Under the pieces are notes generated by a model, which was given only the letters and a program-made list of their open reading frames with translations, searched no databases and had not been told where the DNA came from. Below are positions 9,372 to 18,531 of a stretch of DNA of 64,000 nucleotides, piece by piece. This stretch comes from Prolixibacteraceae bacterium UBA6029 (GTDB lineage Bacteria > Bacteroidota > Bacteroidia > Bacteroidales > Prolixibacteraceae), in NCBI GenBank assembly GCA_002429385.1, contig DIZL01000012.1, positions 67,132-131,131 of the forward strand, given 5' to 3'. A program made the translations under genes and the position numbers. The stretch's first letter is position 1. Each line of letters begins with the position of its first letter.

Positions 9372-10727
9372 TTAAAAATTAAACCATGCCAGCAGGTAAA
9401 GCGTGTTGTTGTCGGCAGCATTTCTGCCCGCCCCGTTGTAATTCGCTTTACTTCCGTCAAACTTACTATAGGTAACGTATTGAATTGAAAACTTAGTATT
9501 GTACCACGGCAAATACTCAATCTGGTAGATGAACCCATTACTGTTTGGTTTGTTCGTCGAACTTGCAACAACATCAGCATCCACCGAGCCGGTTGAGTTA
9601 AAGTAGCCGACTGTAGCGCCTAATCCGTCTTTCAGATACAGGTTTCCATCAATTTTAAAGTTGTTGAAATTATAGTTATTGACCGACGAATTGCGGCTTT
9701 CGTTTTCCTTTATCAGTGACGAATGCAGCACAAAGGTTCCATCGGTCATGGTGTGCTCGTATTGAAGATCGAAACCGATATCTGTATATTTGTCCATCTC
9801 CCCTGAAATACCGGTCACATAGTTATTGGCAGCCATACCGAATGTCCCGATTTCAGCATAGCTATCGCCCCAGCTGTGTTGAAGGGCAACCCTCCAGTAG
9901 GGGGCTACGCCTTTAATGGTCATCATGCTGGTCGAATCAGCCGGATTGGCTGCCCCTTGCGCTGAAGACCGGTATAGCGTTAACTCGGCATACAATAAGT
10001 TGTTAAATAAGGCGTATGCACCCAGTCCCGCCACCTGCATCCCGAGGTTTTCGATCATTGTGGATTTGGCCGGTGAATTGGCCGCTCCGGACGATGCCGT
10101 GGGGAATCCCCATGCCGGAGTGGTATTCCAGACATCCTGTACGGTCGGATTATTGTTTAAGGTGACCCCATACAGCAGGCTTGTTGCCCCTAAACTGGTC
10201 CGGTTGGCATACCTGATTTCAGCATTATCCATGCCGAATGTTTGTCCGTCATAAGTCATCTGGATAAACGAACCAATATGGGGAGTGATCTGGCCTGCAT
10301 AAAACATGCTGATCTGCTGGGGGAAAGCAATGGAATGGTTTTGAGTTCCCTCGATGGCCTTCGCGTTGCTGGTAAACGAAGTTTGTACCATGGCCGATAA
10401 GGGCAGATAGCTAAGCAACTTCAATCGGGTGACCTTATCGCTGTCTTCCTTCGAGTCAATGGTCTTCATCATGGTCATGGTATACCCGTTCATTTTAAAC
10501 TGACGGCCAAAGGGAGTGAGTTCGGGAAACGAATAATGGCAGGCAGTGCACGACATACCCGTTTGCCGGGCGAAACTGGGGGTGGCTTTGGTCACCCCTG
10601 CCTGGGCAAGAATAATCAGCATAAGAATAAACAGTTTGAGCAGGCTTATTCCGGCTTTCGGGGTTTCAATACTTTTCATAGTTCCTGATGAATAACCGTA
10701 ACATTTAGAGAGTAAATTCTTTTTCAT
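9372..10727 (-). CDS. Monoheme outer-membrane barrel, cytochrome-porin (Cyc2-like)
   Basis: This 451-residue protein has an N-terminal hydrophobic signal segment (about 27-48) and a single haem c motif CTACH at 60-64 inside the pattern PSFARQTGMSC..CH..FPELTPFGR.FK..GY. The rest (from about residue 95) is rich in alternating hydrophobic strands and ends in AWFNF, the terminal aromatic typical of outer-membrane barrels. A single haem fused to a porin is the architecture of Cyc2-type iron oxidases and related outer-membrane cytochromes, and the N-terminal motif is similar to that group as I recall it. An electron-transfer role across the outer membrane is inferred. ATG at 10727 gives 16 residues before a second ATG at 10679, and either start is possible. 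Confidence 0.75.
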   Translation of the reverse strand: MKKNLLSKCYGYSSGTMKSIETPKAGISLLKLFILMLIILAQAGVTKATPSFARQTGMSCTACHYSFPELTPFGRQFKMNGYTMTMMKTIDSKEDSDKVTRLKLLSYLPLSAMVQTSFTSNAKAIEGTQNHSIAFPQQISMFYAGQITPHIGSFIQMTYDGQTFGMDNAEIRYANRTSLGATSLLYGVTLNNNPTVQDVWNTTPAWGFPTASSGAANSPAKSTMIENLGMQVAGLGAYALFNNLLYAELTLYRSSAQGAANPADSTSMMTIKGVAPYWRVALQHSWGDSYAEIGTFGMAANNYVTGISGEMDKYTDIGFDLQYEHTMTDGTFVLHSSLIKENESRNSSVNNYNFNNFKIDGNLYLKDGLGATVGYFNSTGSVDADVVASSTNKPNSNGFIYQIEYLPWYNTKFSIQYVTYSKFDGSKANYNGAGRNAADNNTLYLLAWFNF

Positions 10728-10771
10728 ACTTAGTAGTTTAACGTTATGAATAAAAAATCAGTTTGAATCCG

Positions 10772-10801
10772 CAAGAATACGCATATTTAAGGATATTGCA
10801 A
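10772..10801 (-). promoter_or_regulatory. Candidate promoter for the cytochrome-porin gene
   Basis: Read on the minus strand, TTG is followed by 19 bases and then TATTCTTG, one mismatch from the Bacteroidota -7 consensus TAnnTTTG. The -7 ends 44 bases before the ATG at 10727. Confidence 0.45.
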
Positions 10802-11051
10802 TCCTAAAATCCAATTAGTATCTTGATCTATTTATTATCGTATTACTGATCCTTACGAAAAAAGTAATCATTGATCTCCTAAAGCGCCAAATTCGTTGAT
10901 TAGATTTGCCCTAAAGTTACAAAAAATAATTATCTTTAAGCTTCAAATATATTCAGGACTAAATCTGGAAATAAGATTCAGCAATGAATTTTCATACACC
11001 GGACTCCAACTCAATGTACATTCTCCCATTTTTCCTTTAATCCATTTACCT

Positions 11052-11249
11052 GCTTTCGACCTGCCCGGAAGGGGTTCGGGTCGGGTTTGCGTCGTATAAT
11101 TTGATTACTGATTGATTTCCATCTGTATTGAAATGCATTCTACAACACAGATAGAACACAGATGCAAGACAGATAATAAAAGGAGAACCCCTTCCGTTCC
11201 CCCTTCGAACCCAGCCCGGTTTACTACGGAACTCCTCCTTTTGGTCACT
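11052..11249 (+). repeat. Dispersed intergenic element, copy A
   Basis: About 198 bp from GCTTTCGACCTGCCCGGAAG to GGTCACT. It shares long stretches with copies at 23696-23894 (inverted) and 43101-43331. Landmarks are GCGTCGTAT, TTGATTnCTGATTGATTTC, an 11-bp tandem unit close to AACACAGATAG, and GGAGAACCCCT. G-rich and C-rich ends form imperfect inverted repeats. No ORF or transposase is present. Confidence 0.85.
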
Positions 11250-11514
11250 TTTGGAGGAGGTCTCTTCTTAAACAGGCATTATGAACGGGCATAGAAACCT
11301 GAATGTTCAATCAGCAAATTATTCTCCCTTTCAAAAAAGATTCTTCCTGAAAAGATATTTATTCATTTCTCACTGTTCCCTTATTTCCCGGATGAAATCT
11401 TTCTTTTGGATTTTTATTAACAATCCTGTTTTCAGGAATCGAAATTGGTAACTTTACGTTTCGATTCGGAAGTTTAGGTACAGAAGAGGGCAAATCAGAT
11501 ATAATACATTGTTT

Positions 11515-14500
11515 ATGAATACTTTTACGCACTTACATGTTCACTCACAATATTCTATTTTGGATGGCGCGGCCAGTGTCAAAGGACTGGTTGATAAAGC
11601 CAAAAAAGATGGAATGACAGCGCTTGCGCTGACTGATCACGGCAACATGTTTGGCGCAAAGGAGTTTTATGACGTTTGCCGCAAAGAGGGCATCAAACCC
11701 ATACTGGGGTGCGAAACTTACGTGGCCGAAACTTCGCGTCACAGCAAGAAAGATGCAAAGGTTGACCGCTCGGGCTACCACCTTATACTTCTGGCAAAGA
11801 ATATGACCGGCTACCGTAATCTGCTCAAGCTGGTATCCACGGCCTATACCGAAGGATTTTATTACAAGCCCCGTATCGATAAAGAGTTGCTCGAAAAGTA
11901 TCACGAAGGACTGATTGCCTCAACGGCCTGCCTGGGTGGAGAAGTTCCGCAGCACATCATGGCCGGGCACATGCAGGATGCCGACGATACCATCCAATGG
12001 TTCAAAACGGTCTTTGGGGATGATTTTTACCTGGAGTTGATGCGTCATCCCTCAGAGTTGCCTGAGATGCGCCGGAATGTATATGAGAACCAGGTGTTGG
12101 TAAACGCCCAAATGCTGGAGCTGGCCAGGAAACATGAGGTTAAACTGATCTGCACCAACGACATACACTTTATCAATCAGGAGGATGCCGATGCCCACGA
12201 TTTGCTCATCTGCCTGAATACCGGCAAGGATTTGGATGATCCAACCCGCATGCGTTATACCAAGCAGGAATGGTTTAAAACCACGGCAGAGATGGCTGCA
12301 CTGTTTTCAGATGTCCCCGAATCGCTGGCTAATACCAGTGAAATAGCCGATAAGATTGAGGTTTACGAGCTGAATTCGTCGCCCATTATGCCTCTTTTCC
12401 CTATTCCTGAAGATTTTGGGAAGCTGGAGGATTACCGGGAACGGTTTACGGAGGAAATGTTGCTGGAAGAATTTGGAGCGAAAGCCTTCGAAGAGCAGGG
12501 GGGGTATGATAAAGTGGTCCGCGTCAAACTGGAATCGGATTACCTGGCACACCTGACCTGGGAAGGGGCCAGGCAACGCTATGCGGAACCGTTCACCGAT
12601 GAGGTGCTGGAACGGATTGAATTCGAACTGAATACCATTAAGACGATGGGGTTCCCCGGATACTTCCTGATTACCCAGGATTTTATCAACGAGGCCAGGC
12701 GCATGGATGTTCTGGTAGGTCCCGGTCGTGGTTCGGCAGCCGGTTCAGTCGTTTCGTACTGCGTTGGTATTACCAATATCGATCCGCTTAAATATGATCT
12801 GCTGTTCGAGCGGTTCCTGAACCCTGACCGTATATCAATGCCCGATGTGGATATTGATTTCGATGATGACGGACGGCAGAAAGTGCTCGATTATGTGACC
12901 AATAAATACGGCAAAGATAAGGTGGCACACATTTGTACCTTCGGAACAATGGCCACCAAGATGGCCATCCGCGATGTGGCCCGTGTGCTGAAACTGCCTC
13001 TTTCGGAGGCTGACCGTCTGGCAAAGATGGTTCCTGAAACTCCTAAAATGAATTTCCTTACTGCATTTAAGGAAAGTCCGGAGTTGAGACAGGAATTAAA
13101 GTCGAACAATGATCTGATTCGTGCCACGCTGAAGTTTGCACAAACACTCGAAGGTTCGGTTCGTCAGACAGGAGTGCATGCCTGCGGAATCCTGATCAGC
13201 CGGGATCCTTTGACCGACCATATCCCTGTGATGTTCTCCAAAGACGATGAGAACCTGCTGACAACCCAATACGATGGAAAATATGTAGAGGGTATCGGCC
13301 TGCTCAAGATGGATTTCCTGGGATTGAAGACCCTTTCGGTGATCAAGGAAGCTATTGAGAACATTAAGCTCTCGCATGGAATTACAGTTGACATGGATCA
13401 TCTTCCTGAGAATGATCCGGCGACCCTTGAACTATTCGCAAATGGGGATACAACCGGTATTTTCCAGTTTGAGTCGCCCGGCATGAAAAAGCACCTTCGG
13501 AACCTGAAACCTAACCGTTTCGAAGACCTGGTAGCCATGAATGCGCTCTACCGCCCGGGTCCAATGGAGTATATCCCCTCGTTTATCAAGCGGAAACACG
13601 GTCAGGAAAAAATTGAGTACGAGAGTCCGTTAATGGAGCCTTACCTGAAAGATACCTACGGCATTACCGTCTACCAGGAACAGGTGATGTTGCAGTCACG
13701 AGCGCTTGGGGGCTTTACGCGGGGTGATTCGGATTCGCTCCGTAAGGCCATGGGTAAGAAGCAGATCTCCCAGATGGACAAACTGAAAGAGAAGTTCAGG
13801 GAAGGCTGCCTGGCTAATCCTAATTTTATGGAAGGCTGTGTGGCGGGAGAAAAAGAACCCCAGAAACTGATCGATAAGATATGGAAAGACTGGGAAGCCT
13901 TTGCCAGTTATGCTTTCAATAAATCACATTCTGTATGTTATGCCGCGGTAGCTTATCAGACCGGATACCTGAAGGCGCATTATCCTGCTGGATTTATGGC
14001 TGCCAACATGAGCCGTAACCTGAGCAATATTGTTGAAATCACGAAGCTGATGGAAGAATGCAAGCGCATGAAGATGAATGTGCTGGGACCTGATGTGAGT
14101 GAGAGTTATGCCAAGTTTACGGTGAACAAGGCAGGAAATATCCGTTTCGGAATGGCTGCCATAAAAGGTGTTGGCGAAGGGGCTGTCCAGGACATCATAA
14201 AGGCCCGCAAGGGAGGAGAATTCAGGGATGTATATGATTTTGTGGAGCGGGTGAACCTTCAGTCGGTCAATAAGAAAAACCTTGAAGCACTGGCTATGGC
14301 CGGCGCCTTTGATTCATTTAAGAAGTACACGAGGAGCCAGTATTTTGCTCCTGATGAAAATGATCAGACCTTTATTGAAAAGCTGATCCGCTACGGAAAT
14401 AAGATTCAGTATGAAAGCAATAACATGCAGCCTTCGCTCTTTGGTGAAGTGATGACGAGTCAGTCGGTCCAGAAGCCCGAACCTCCTGTAGTACCCGAAT

Positions 14501-15156
14501 GGGCTGACCTGGTGTTGCTCGAAAAGGAGAGGAGCCTGGTGGGGGTCTACCTGACCTCGCATCCGCTTGATAAATACAAGATTGAAATCGAGACCCTTGC
14601 CTCGAAGGATGTTACATTTAAAGACCTGAACAGCAATATTGATGCCTTTAAGGGTCGTGAACTGACCTTCATTGGAATGGTAAGCGAAGCCAAAGAGAGT
14701 TTTGGGAAAACCGGAAAGCCCTACAGCCAGATTGTGTTGACCGATTATACAGATTCGTATAAACTGTTCTTCTTTGCGAAAGACTATGTGGAGTATGGCA
14801 AATTCTGCAAACCTGGCCTTTACCTGATGGTGAAAGGAGTGGTTCAAAACCGCTATGGAGGGGATCAGCTTGAGTATAAAGTCAGCCGGATGGAACTGAT
14901 GGAGGAAATCCGGGAGAAATATTTTAAGAGTATTACCCTCAAAATACCCCTGCCATCGCTGACACGGGAGATGGTTCAGGATTTGGTCAAACTAACACAG
15001 AGCAGCAAGGGGAAGACCCTGCTGAAATTTGATATCTGGGATCCTGAAACAAAAATGATGGTTAATCTGTTCTCAAGAAACACAAGGATTGAAATCACCA
15101 ATGAATTGCTTACCTTTTTTGAGAAACAAGATGATCTTGCATTTAAAATTAATTAG
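11515..15156 (+). CDS. dnaE: DNA polymerase III alpha subunit
   Basis: This is the replicative polymerase. The N-terminal PHP domain shows THLHVHSQYS and LTDHGNM. The palm shows GPGRGSAAGSVVSYC and PDVDIDFDDDGR with the metal-binding aspartates. The finger and beta-binding regions follow (FEDLVAMNALYRPGP; AFNKSHSVCYA), and an OB fold lies at about residues 1015-1105. About 1213 residues is normal for a Bacteroidota DnaE. I prefer ATG at 11515 over TTG at 11509: MNTFTHLHVH is the usual family start. It is followed after 60 bases by trxA, which has its own promoter. Confidence 0.97.
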   Translation: MNTFTHLHVHSQYSILDGAASVKGLVDKAKKDGMTALALTDHGNMFGAKEFYDVCRKEGIKPILGCETYVAETSRHSKKDAKVDRSGYHLILLAKNMTGYRNLLKLVSTAYTEGFYYKPRIDKELLEKYHEGLIASTACLGGEVPQHIMAGHMQDADDTIQWFKTVFGDDFYLELMRHPSELPEMRRNVYENQVLVNAQMLELARKHEVKLICTNDIHFINQEDADAHDLLICLNTGKDLDDPTRMRYTKQEWFKTTAEMAALFSDVPESLANTSEIADKIEVYELNSSPIMPLFPIPEDFGKLEDYRERFTEEMLLEEFGAKAFEEQGGYDKVVRVKLESDYLAHLTWEGARQRYAEPFTDEVLERIEFELNTIKTMGFPGYFLITQDFINEARRMDVLVGPGRGSAAGSVVSYCVGITNIDPLKYDLLFERFLNPDRISMPDVDIDFDDDGRQKVLDYVTNKYGKDKVAHICTFGTMATKMAIRDVARVLKLPLSEADRLAKMVPETPKMNFLTAFKESPELRQELKSNNDLIRATLKFAQTLEGSVRQTGVHACGILISRDPLTDHIPVMFSKDDENLLTTQYDGKYVEGIGLLKMDFLGLKTLSVIKEAIENIKLSHGITVDMDHLPENDPATLELFANGDTTGIFQFESPGMKKHLRNLKPNRFEDLVAMNALYRPGPMEYIPSFIKRKHGQEKIEYESPLMEPYLKDTYGITVYQEQVMLQSRALGGFTRGDSDSLRKAMGKKQISQMDKLKEKFREGCLANPNFMEGCVAGEKEPQKLIDKIWKDWEAFASYAFNKSHSVCYAAVAYQTGYLKAHYPAGFMAANMSRNLSNIVEITKLMEECKRMKMNVLGPDVSESYAKFTVNKAGNIRFGMAAIKGVGEGAVQDIIKARKGGEFRDVYDFVERVNLQSVNKKNLEALAMAGAFDSFKKYTRSQYFAPDENDQTFIEKLIRYGNKIQYESNNMQPSLFGEVMTSQSVQKPEPPVVPEWADLVLLEKERSLVGVYLTSHPLDKYKIEIETLASKDVTFKDLNSNIDAFKGRELTFIGMVSEAKESFGKTGKPYSQIVLTDYTDSYKLFFFAKDYVEYGKFCKPGLYLMVKGVVQNRYGGDQLEYKVSRMELMEEIREKYFKSITLKIPLPSLTREMVQDLVKLTQSSKGKTLLKFDIWDPETKMMVNLFSRNTRIEITNELLTFFEKQDDLAFKIN

Positions 15157-15166
15157 GCTAATTTTG
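15137..15166 (+). promoter_or_regulatory. Promoter of trxA
   Basis: TTG at 15137-15139, a 19-base spacer and TAATTTTG at 15159-15166 match the Bacteroidota housekeeping promoter (-33 TTG, -7 TAnnTTTG). It overlaps the end of dnaE, and trxA starts 51 bases after the -7. Confidence 0.65.
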
Positions 15167-15216
15167 TATGGATTTTAAGTTGTGTCGAAGTATTTATCTC
15201 TAAAATATATATTACA

Positions 15217-15534
15217 ATGGCTTTAGAAATTAATGATGCGAATTTTGAGGAATTGGTTCTTAAGGCAGATAAGCCGGTTCTGGTTGATTTTTGGGCTGAA
15301 TGGTGTGGACCGTGCCGTATGGTAGCTCCAATTGTTCAGGAACTATCGGAAGATTTCGCCGGACGATTGATCGTTGGTAAAGTGGATGTGGACAGTAATC
15401 CTGGTATAGCCTCACAATTCGGAATCAGAAATATACCGACTATCCTGTTTTTTAAAGGCGGAGTTGTGGTTGACAAGCATGTAGGCGCCTCACCCAAATC
15501 GACCCTTGCTTTGAAGGTTGAAGGTATTCTCTAA
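15217..15534 (+). CDS. trxA: Thioredoxin
   Basis: This 105-residue cytoplasmic thioredoxin carries the WCGPC active site at 29-33 in the usual FWAEWCGPCRM context and the cis-proline in RNIPTILFF. It reduces protein disulfides using electrons from thioredoxin reductase. Length is typical and no signal peptide is present. A DUF58 gene begins 6 bases downstream of its stop, so the two are very likely cotranscribed. Confidence 0.95.
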   Translation: MALEINDANFEELVLKADKPVLVDFWAEWCGPCRMVAPIVQELSEDFAGRLIVGKVDVDSNPGIASQFGIRNIPTILFFKGGVVVDKHVGASPKSTLALKVEGIL

Positions 15535-15540
15535 AAAGTC

Positions 15541-16470
15541 TTGAATAATTTAATCGATATTCAGCAGTTTCAGCAATTCGACAATCTCGAGTTTATCTCC
15601 AAGGAGGTGGTCGAGGGTTTTATCACCGGTTTGCACCGAAGCCCTTTCCATGGTTTCTCGGTTGAATTTGCCGAGCACAGGCTATACAACACGGGTGAAT
15701 CGACCAAGCACATTGACTGGAAGCTTTTCGCCCGTACCGATCGTCTGTTTGTAAAGCAATACGAGGAAGAAACTAACCTTCGTTGCCAGATCGTAATTGA
15801 CACTTCTTCCTCGATGCTATTCCCCTTTGAGAAAGGAGTTCCGTCGAAAATCAATAAACTGGCCTTTTCGGTATATTCGGCTGCGGCAATTATCTACCTG
15901 CTCAGGAAACAGCGCGATGCCGTTGGTCTTTCGTTATTTTCAAACGACATAGAGTTTCATTCCGAAGCGCGTCTTTCATCTGTCCACATCGATTTGTTAT
16001 ACAATCAACTTGGATCATTGTTGAGGCAGGAGAAGGCTCATCTGGATAGAAAGACCAACACGGTCAATGCTTTGCACATGATTGCAGAGAATATTCACAA
16101 GCGTTCGCTGGTCATCCTGTTTAGTGATCTGATTGAACAGGAAAGTACGGATGAATTGTTTGAAGCCCTGCAACACTTGAAATACAACAAACATGAAGTG
16201 CTGCTTTTTCATGTCACTGATCACCGTCAGGAGAGGGAATTCGATTTCAGGAATCAACCCTACCGCTTTGTGGATCTGGAAACGGGAGAGCACCTAAAGT
16301 TTTCGCCCCACGATCTGAAGAATAATTATCAGAAGGCTGTTTCAGAATATTACGAAGAATTACGTGTCCGCTGCGGACAATATCATATTGACCTTACAGA
16401 GGCAGATATCAACGAAGATTTTAAACATGTGCTTTACACGTATCTTCTGAAACGTAAACGGCTTTTCTGA
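15541..16470 (+). CDS. DUF58 family protein with vWA-like domain
   Basis: This 309-residue protein shows the DUF58 signature: VVEGFITGLHRSPFHGFSVEFAEHR, then HIDWKLFARTDRLFVKQYEEETNL, then a vWA-like metal site DTSSSM. DUF58 proteins usually act with a MoxR ATPase as chaperone-like assembly factors, but no moxR or further Bat genes are present here. The start is TTG at 15541, because no ATG lies before the conserved region and the preceding trxA stop is 6 bases upstream. It is convergent with the next gene, only 6 bases away. Confidence 0.87.
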   Translation: MNNLIDIQQFQQFDNLEFISKEVVEGFITGLHRSPFHGFSVEFAEHRLYNTGESTKHIDWKLFARTDRLFVKQYEEETNLRCQIVIDTSSSMLFPFEKGVPSKINKLAFSVYSAAAIIYLLRKQRDAVGLSLFSNDIEFHSEARLSSVHIDLLYNQLGSLLRQEKAHLDRKTNTVNALHMIAENIHKRSLVILFSDLIEQESTDELFEALQHLKYNKHEVLLFHVTDHRQEREFDFRNQPYRFVDLETGEHLKFSPHDLKNNYQKAVSEYYEELRVRCGQYHIDLTEADINEDFKHVLYTYLLKRKRLF

Positions 16471-16476
16471 TCTCCC

Positions 16477-17553
16477 TTATGGGGTCAGCTTTTCCCCGGC
16501 AGGAAACAAATCACAGCTTACAGGGTAATGGTCGGAGTCATCTAGATACGACACCTCAAAATTGTAACTCGTAAATTTGGGACTGTACAGGATGTAGTCG
16601 ATGCGGAAAGACGGTAATTTCCCGTTGTAGGTATTTGCTGTTCCTTTTCCTGATTCAGTAAATGAATCTTTCAGGTCCCCTCTGACCATGCGGTAAGTAA
16701 ACGACACGGGGGTATCGTTAAAGTCGCCGCAAACAATAACCGGATAGTGACAATGATTTATATGTTCGCGCAGTGTAGCAGCCTGTTCTGCCCTTTTAAC
16801 AAGGGCGTTCTTGAATTTCACACTCAATTCCATCAACTTCTCCCTGGTTTTCTGATTGGTCTTAAATTCCAACGAATCAATTGAATTGATCTCGGTGGGA
16901 CGGAGCCTGTACGATTGCAGGTGGCAGTTGTAAACGCGCACGGTGTCTACATTAAGCAGGATGTCGGTAAAAATAATCATGTTCCCGGAGTTCTTAAACC
17001 GGATTTCACCCATGTTCAGAATCGGGAAACGGGTCATGGTAAGTTGCCCTCCGGCATTGCTGCTGTGGGCCAGTTGCATGTGGGTGATCTGGGGCATCCT
17101 GGTGTTGCTGATATCAAAAATCTGTCGTTTATTGAGTCTGACTTCCTGTAAGCAGATGATATCGGCATTATTGCCCCTCAGGTAATTGAGAATATGGTCG
17201 GCATTTTCCTTGTTTGGATACTCGCCCATACCCATAAAGTATTTCACGTTATAGCTGATTACCCGGATTCCCTTTTCCTGTGTTTTCTTTCCTGAGAGCT
17301 GAATATAGTTCCCAATGTGGTTATAGCCTGCCAGAATGACTACAAATGACAGTAGGGCAAATTTTGGTTTGATTAAGATCCATAAGACGATAAAAATCAG
17401 GTTGGCTACCATGAGGTAAGGATAGGCCAAGCCGAATAGGGCAGCGAACCAGAGTACTTCAGGACTGAGGAATACCGAAATTGAAGCAATGCCAAGTGCA
17501 GATACGGCTACAAGATTTATAAGTAAAAGAGTATATACAAAAAATTGTTTCAA
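16477..17553 (-). CDS. Membrane-anchored endonuclease/exonuclease/phosphatase family protein
   Basis: The 358-residue protein has three hydrophobic segments in residues 1-85, then an EEP domain: ISYNVKYF, ICLQEVR with the metal-binding Glu, a VCGDFND motif, and the C-terminal SDHYPV catalytic Asp-His. The EEP fold hydrolyses phosphodiesters in nucleic acids, lipids or phosphoinositides. The fused membrane region is common in Bacteroidota and suggests a substrate at the outer face of the inner membrane, but this is inference. It is 87 bases from prmC, which lies upstream on the same strand... that is, prmC ends before this gene begins its reading and they are oriented alike. Confidence 0.85.
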   Translation of the reverse strand: MKQFFVYTLLLINLVAVSALGIASISVFLSPEVLWFAALFGLAYPYLMVANLIFIVLWILIKPKFALLSFVVILAGYNHIGNYIQLSGKKTQEKGIRVISYNVKYFMGMGEYPNKENADHILNYLRGNNADIICLQEVRLNKRQIFDISNTRMPQITHMQLAHSSNAGGQLTMTRFPILNMGEIRFKNSGNMIIFTDILLNVDTVRVYNCHLQSYRLRPTEINSIDSLEFKTNQKTREKLMELSVKFKNALVKRAEQAATLREHINHCHYPVIVCGDFNDTPVSFTYRMVRGDLKDSFTESGKGTANTYNGKLPSFRIDYILYSPKFTSYNFEVSYLDDSDHYPVSCDLFPAGEKLTP

Positions 17554-17640
17554 ATGGACTGCATTTTATGTTCCCACATCACTTCTGATCGCCTGCGGTT
17601 ATCACAAATATATGAATAAATGAACAGTAATTTATACTGA

Positions 17641-18495
17641 TTACTGTTGCCTTTGAACCTTCGACCTGATCATGCGGTCTTTCCCATTGATATCTTTCTT
17701 CAGGATCACTTCCGTAAGTCCTTTTTCCTGAAGCATGTTCAGACATTCCTGCCCCAATGCTTCATTGATTTCCAGATACAGGCATCCTCCGTTACTAAGA
17801 TGGGCCACTGCAAAACCGGCTATTCGTTCATAAAAGAGAAGCGGACTCTCATCAGGAACAAATAATGCAAGTCCAGGTTCAAAATCCAGGACATTCTTCA
17901 GCATATGGAGCTTTTCGCTTTCCCTGACATAGGGCGGATTGCTGACAATAATATCCAGTTGTGGGAAGTCAATTTCAGGCCTGTCGTTTAAAATATCGTA
18001 TTCGAATACGGGAACATCAACTGCATTTAATTGCGCATTCCTGCGGGCTGTTTCAAGGCAAACGGGCGAAATATCACAAGCCAGAACAGTCGCCTGGGGT
18101 ATGTTCTTTCGGAGCGAAACTGCAATGCACCCTGTGCCTGTTCCGATGTCAAGAATGTTGGGCGCCGTGAACTGATCCTCCTGAATAATCCATTGCACAA
18201 GTTCTTCAGTTTCAGGTCGCGGGATCAGAACTCCGTGTACTGAATAGAAAGGCAATCCGTAAAATTCTGTCTCTCCGAGGATATATTGTATCGGTTCGTG
18301 GTCCTTCAGCCGTGCAACAATCGTTTCGATCATCAACAACTCCTCCTTGCTTAGTTTCTCTTCGCCAGCCATCAGAAACTGAGTGCGCGAATATCCTTTC
18401 AGCTTTTCGAAGATCAGGGCTATCAGGCTCTCAATTTCCCCTTTAGAGAAACTTCCAGCCAATTCTTTTCGGATTGATGCAATGCCTGCCTTCAT
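17641..18495 (-). CDS. prmC: Peptide chain release factor N5-glutamine methyltransferase
   Basis: This 284-residue enzyme methylates the GGQ glutamine of release factors RF1 and RF2 using SAM. The N-terminal helical domain (1-90) is followed by the Rossmann-fold methyltransferase with DIGTGTG at 116-122 and the diagnostic NPPY at 186-189 that binds the glutamine amide. IPRPETEEL at 91-99 is also typical. Length and order are normal. It is divergent from ribD, with 36 bases between the two ATG codons. Confidence 0.95.
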   Translation of the reverse strand: MKAGIASIRKELAGSFSKGEIESLIALIFEKLKGYSRTQFLMAGEEKLSKEELLMIETIVARLKDHEPIQYILGETEFYGLPFYSVHGVLIPRPETEELVQWIIQEDQFTAPNILDIGTGTGCIAVSLRKNIPQATVLACDISPVCLETARRNAQLNAVDVPVFEYDILNDRPEIDFPQLDIIVSNPPYVRESEKLHMLKNVLDFEPGLALFVPDESPLLFYERIAGFAVAHLSNGGCLYLEINEALGQECLNMLQEKGLTEVILKKDINGKDRMIRSKVQRQQ

Positions 18496-18502
18496 TTATT
18501 GT

Positions 18503-18510
18503 TATTTTTG
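18503..18510 (+). promoter_or_regulatory. -7 element of the ribD promoter
   Basis: TATTTTTG matches TAnnTTTG exactly and lies 21 bases before the ATG at 18532. Because transcription would start just downstream of it, the TTG at 18499 cannot be the start codon of this transcript. A good -33 TTG at ideal spacing was not found. Confidence 0.5.
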
Positions 18511-18531
18511 ACAAAGTTAATTATTTCGCTG

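Larger units (their letters stand above)
10728..11514. other. Gene-free region with dispersed repeat copy A
   Basis: No coding sequence is supported here. It holds the candidate promoter of the barrel gene, dispersed element copy A, and a hairpin of CTCCTCC and GGAGGAG at about 11231-11261. Near the dnaE end, TAACTTTA at 11449-11456 is a weak -7 candidate. Confidence 0.7.

Noticed and set aside
11112..11294. ORF within dispersed element copy A (a similar frame opens in copy C)
   Set aside because: The shared frame follows from the repeat sequence itself, breaks down outside it and is not open in the same way in copy B.
14314..14847. 177-codon minus-strand ORF inside dnaE
   Set aside because: Antisense shadow of a strongly conserved polymerase gene.
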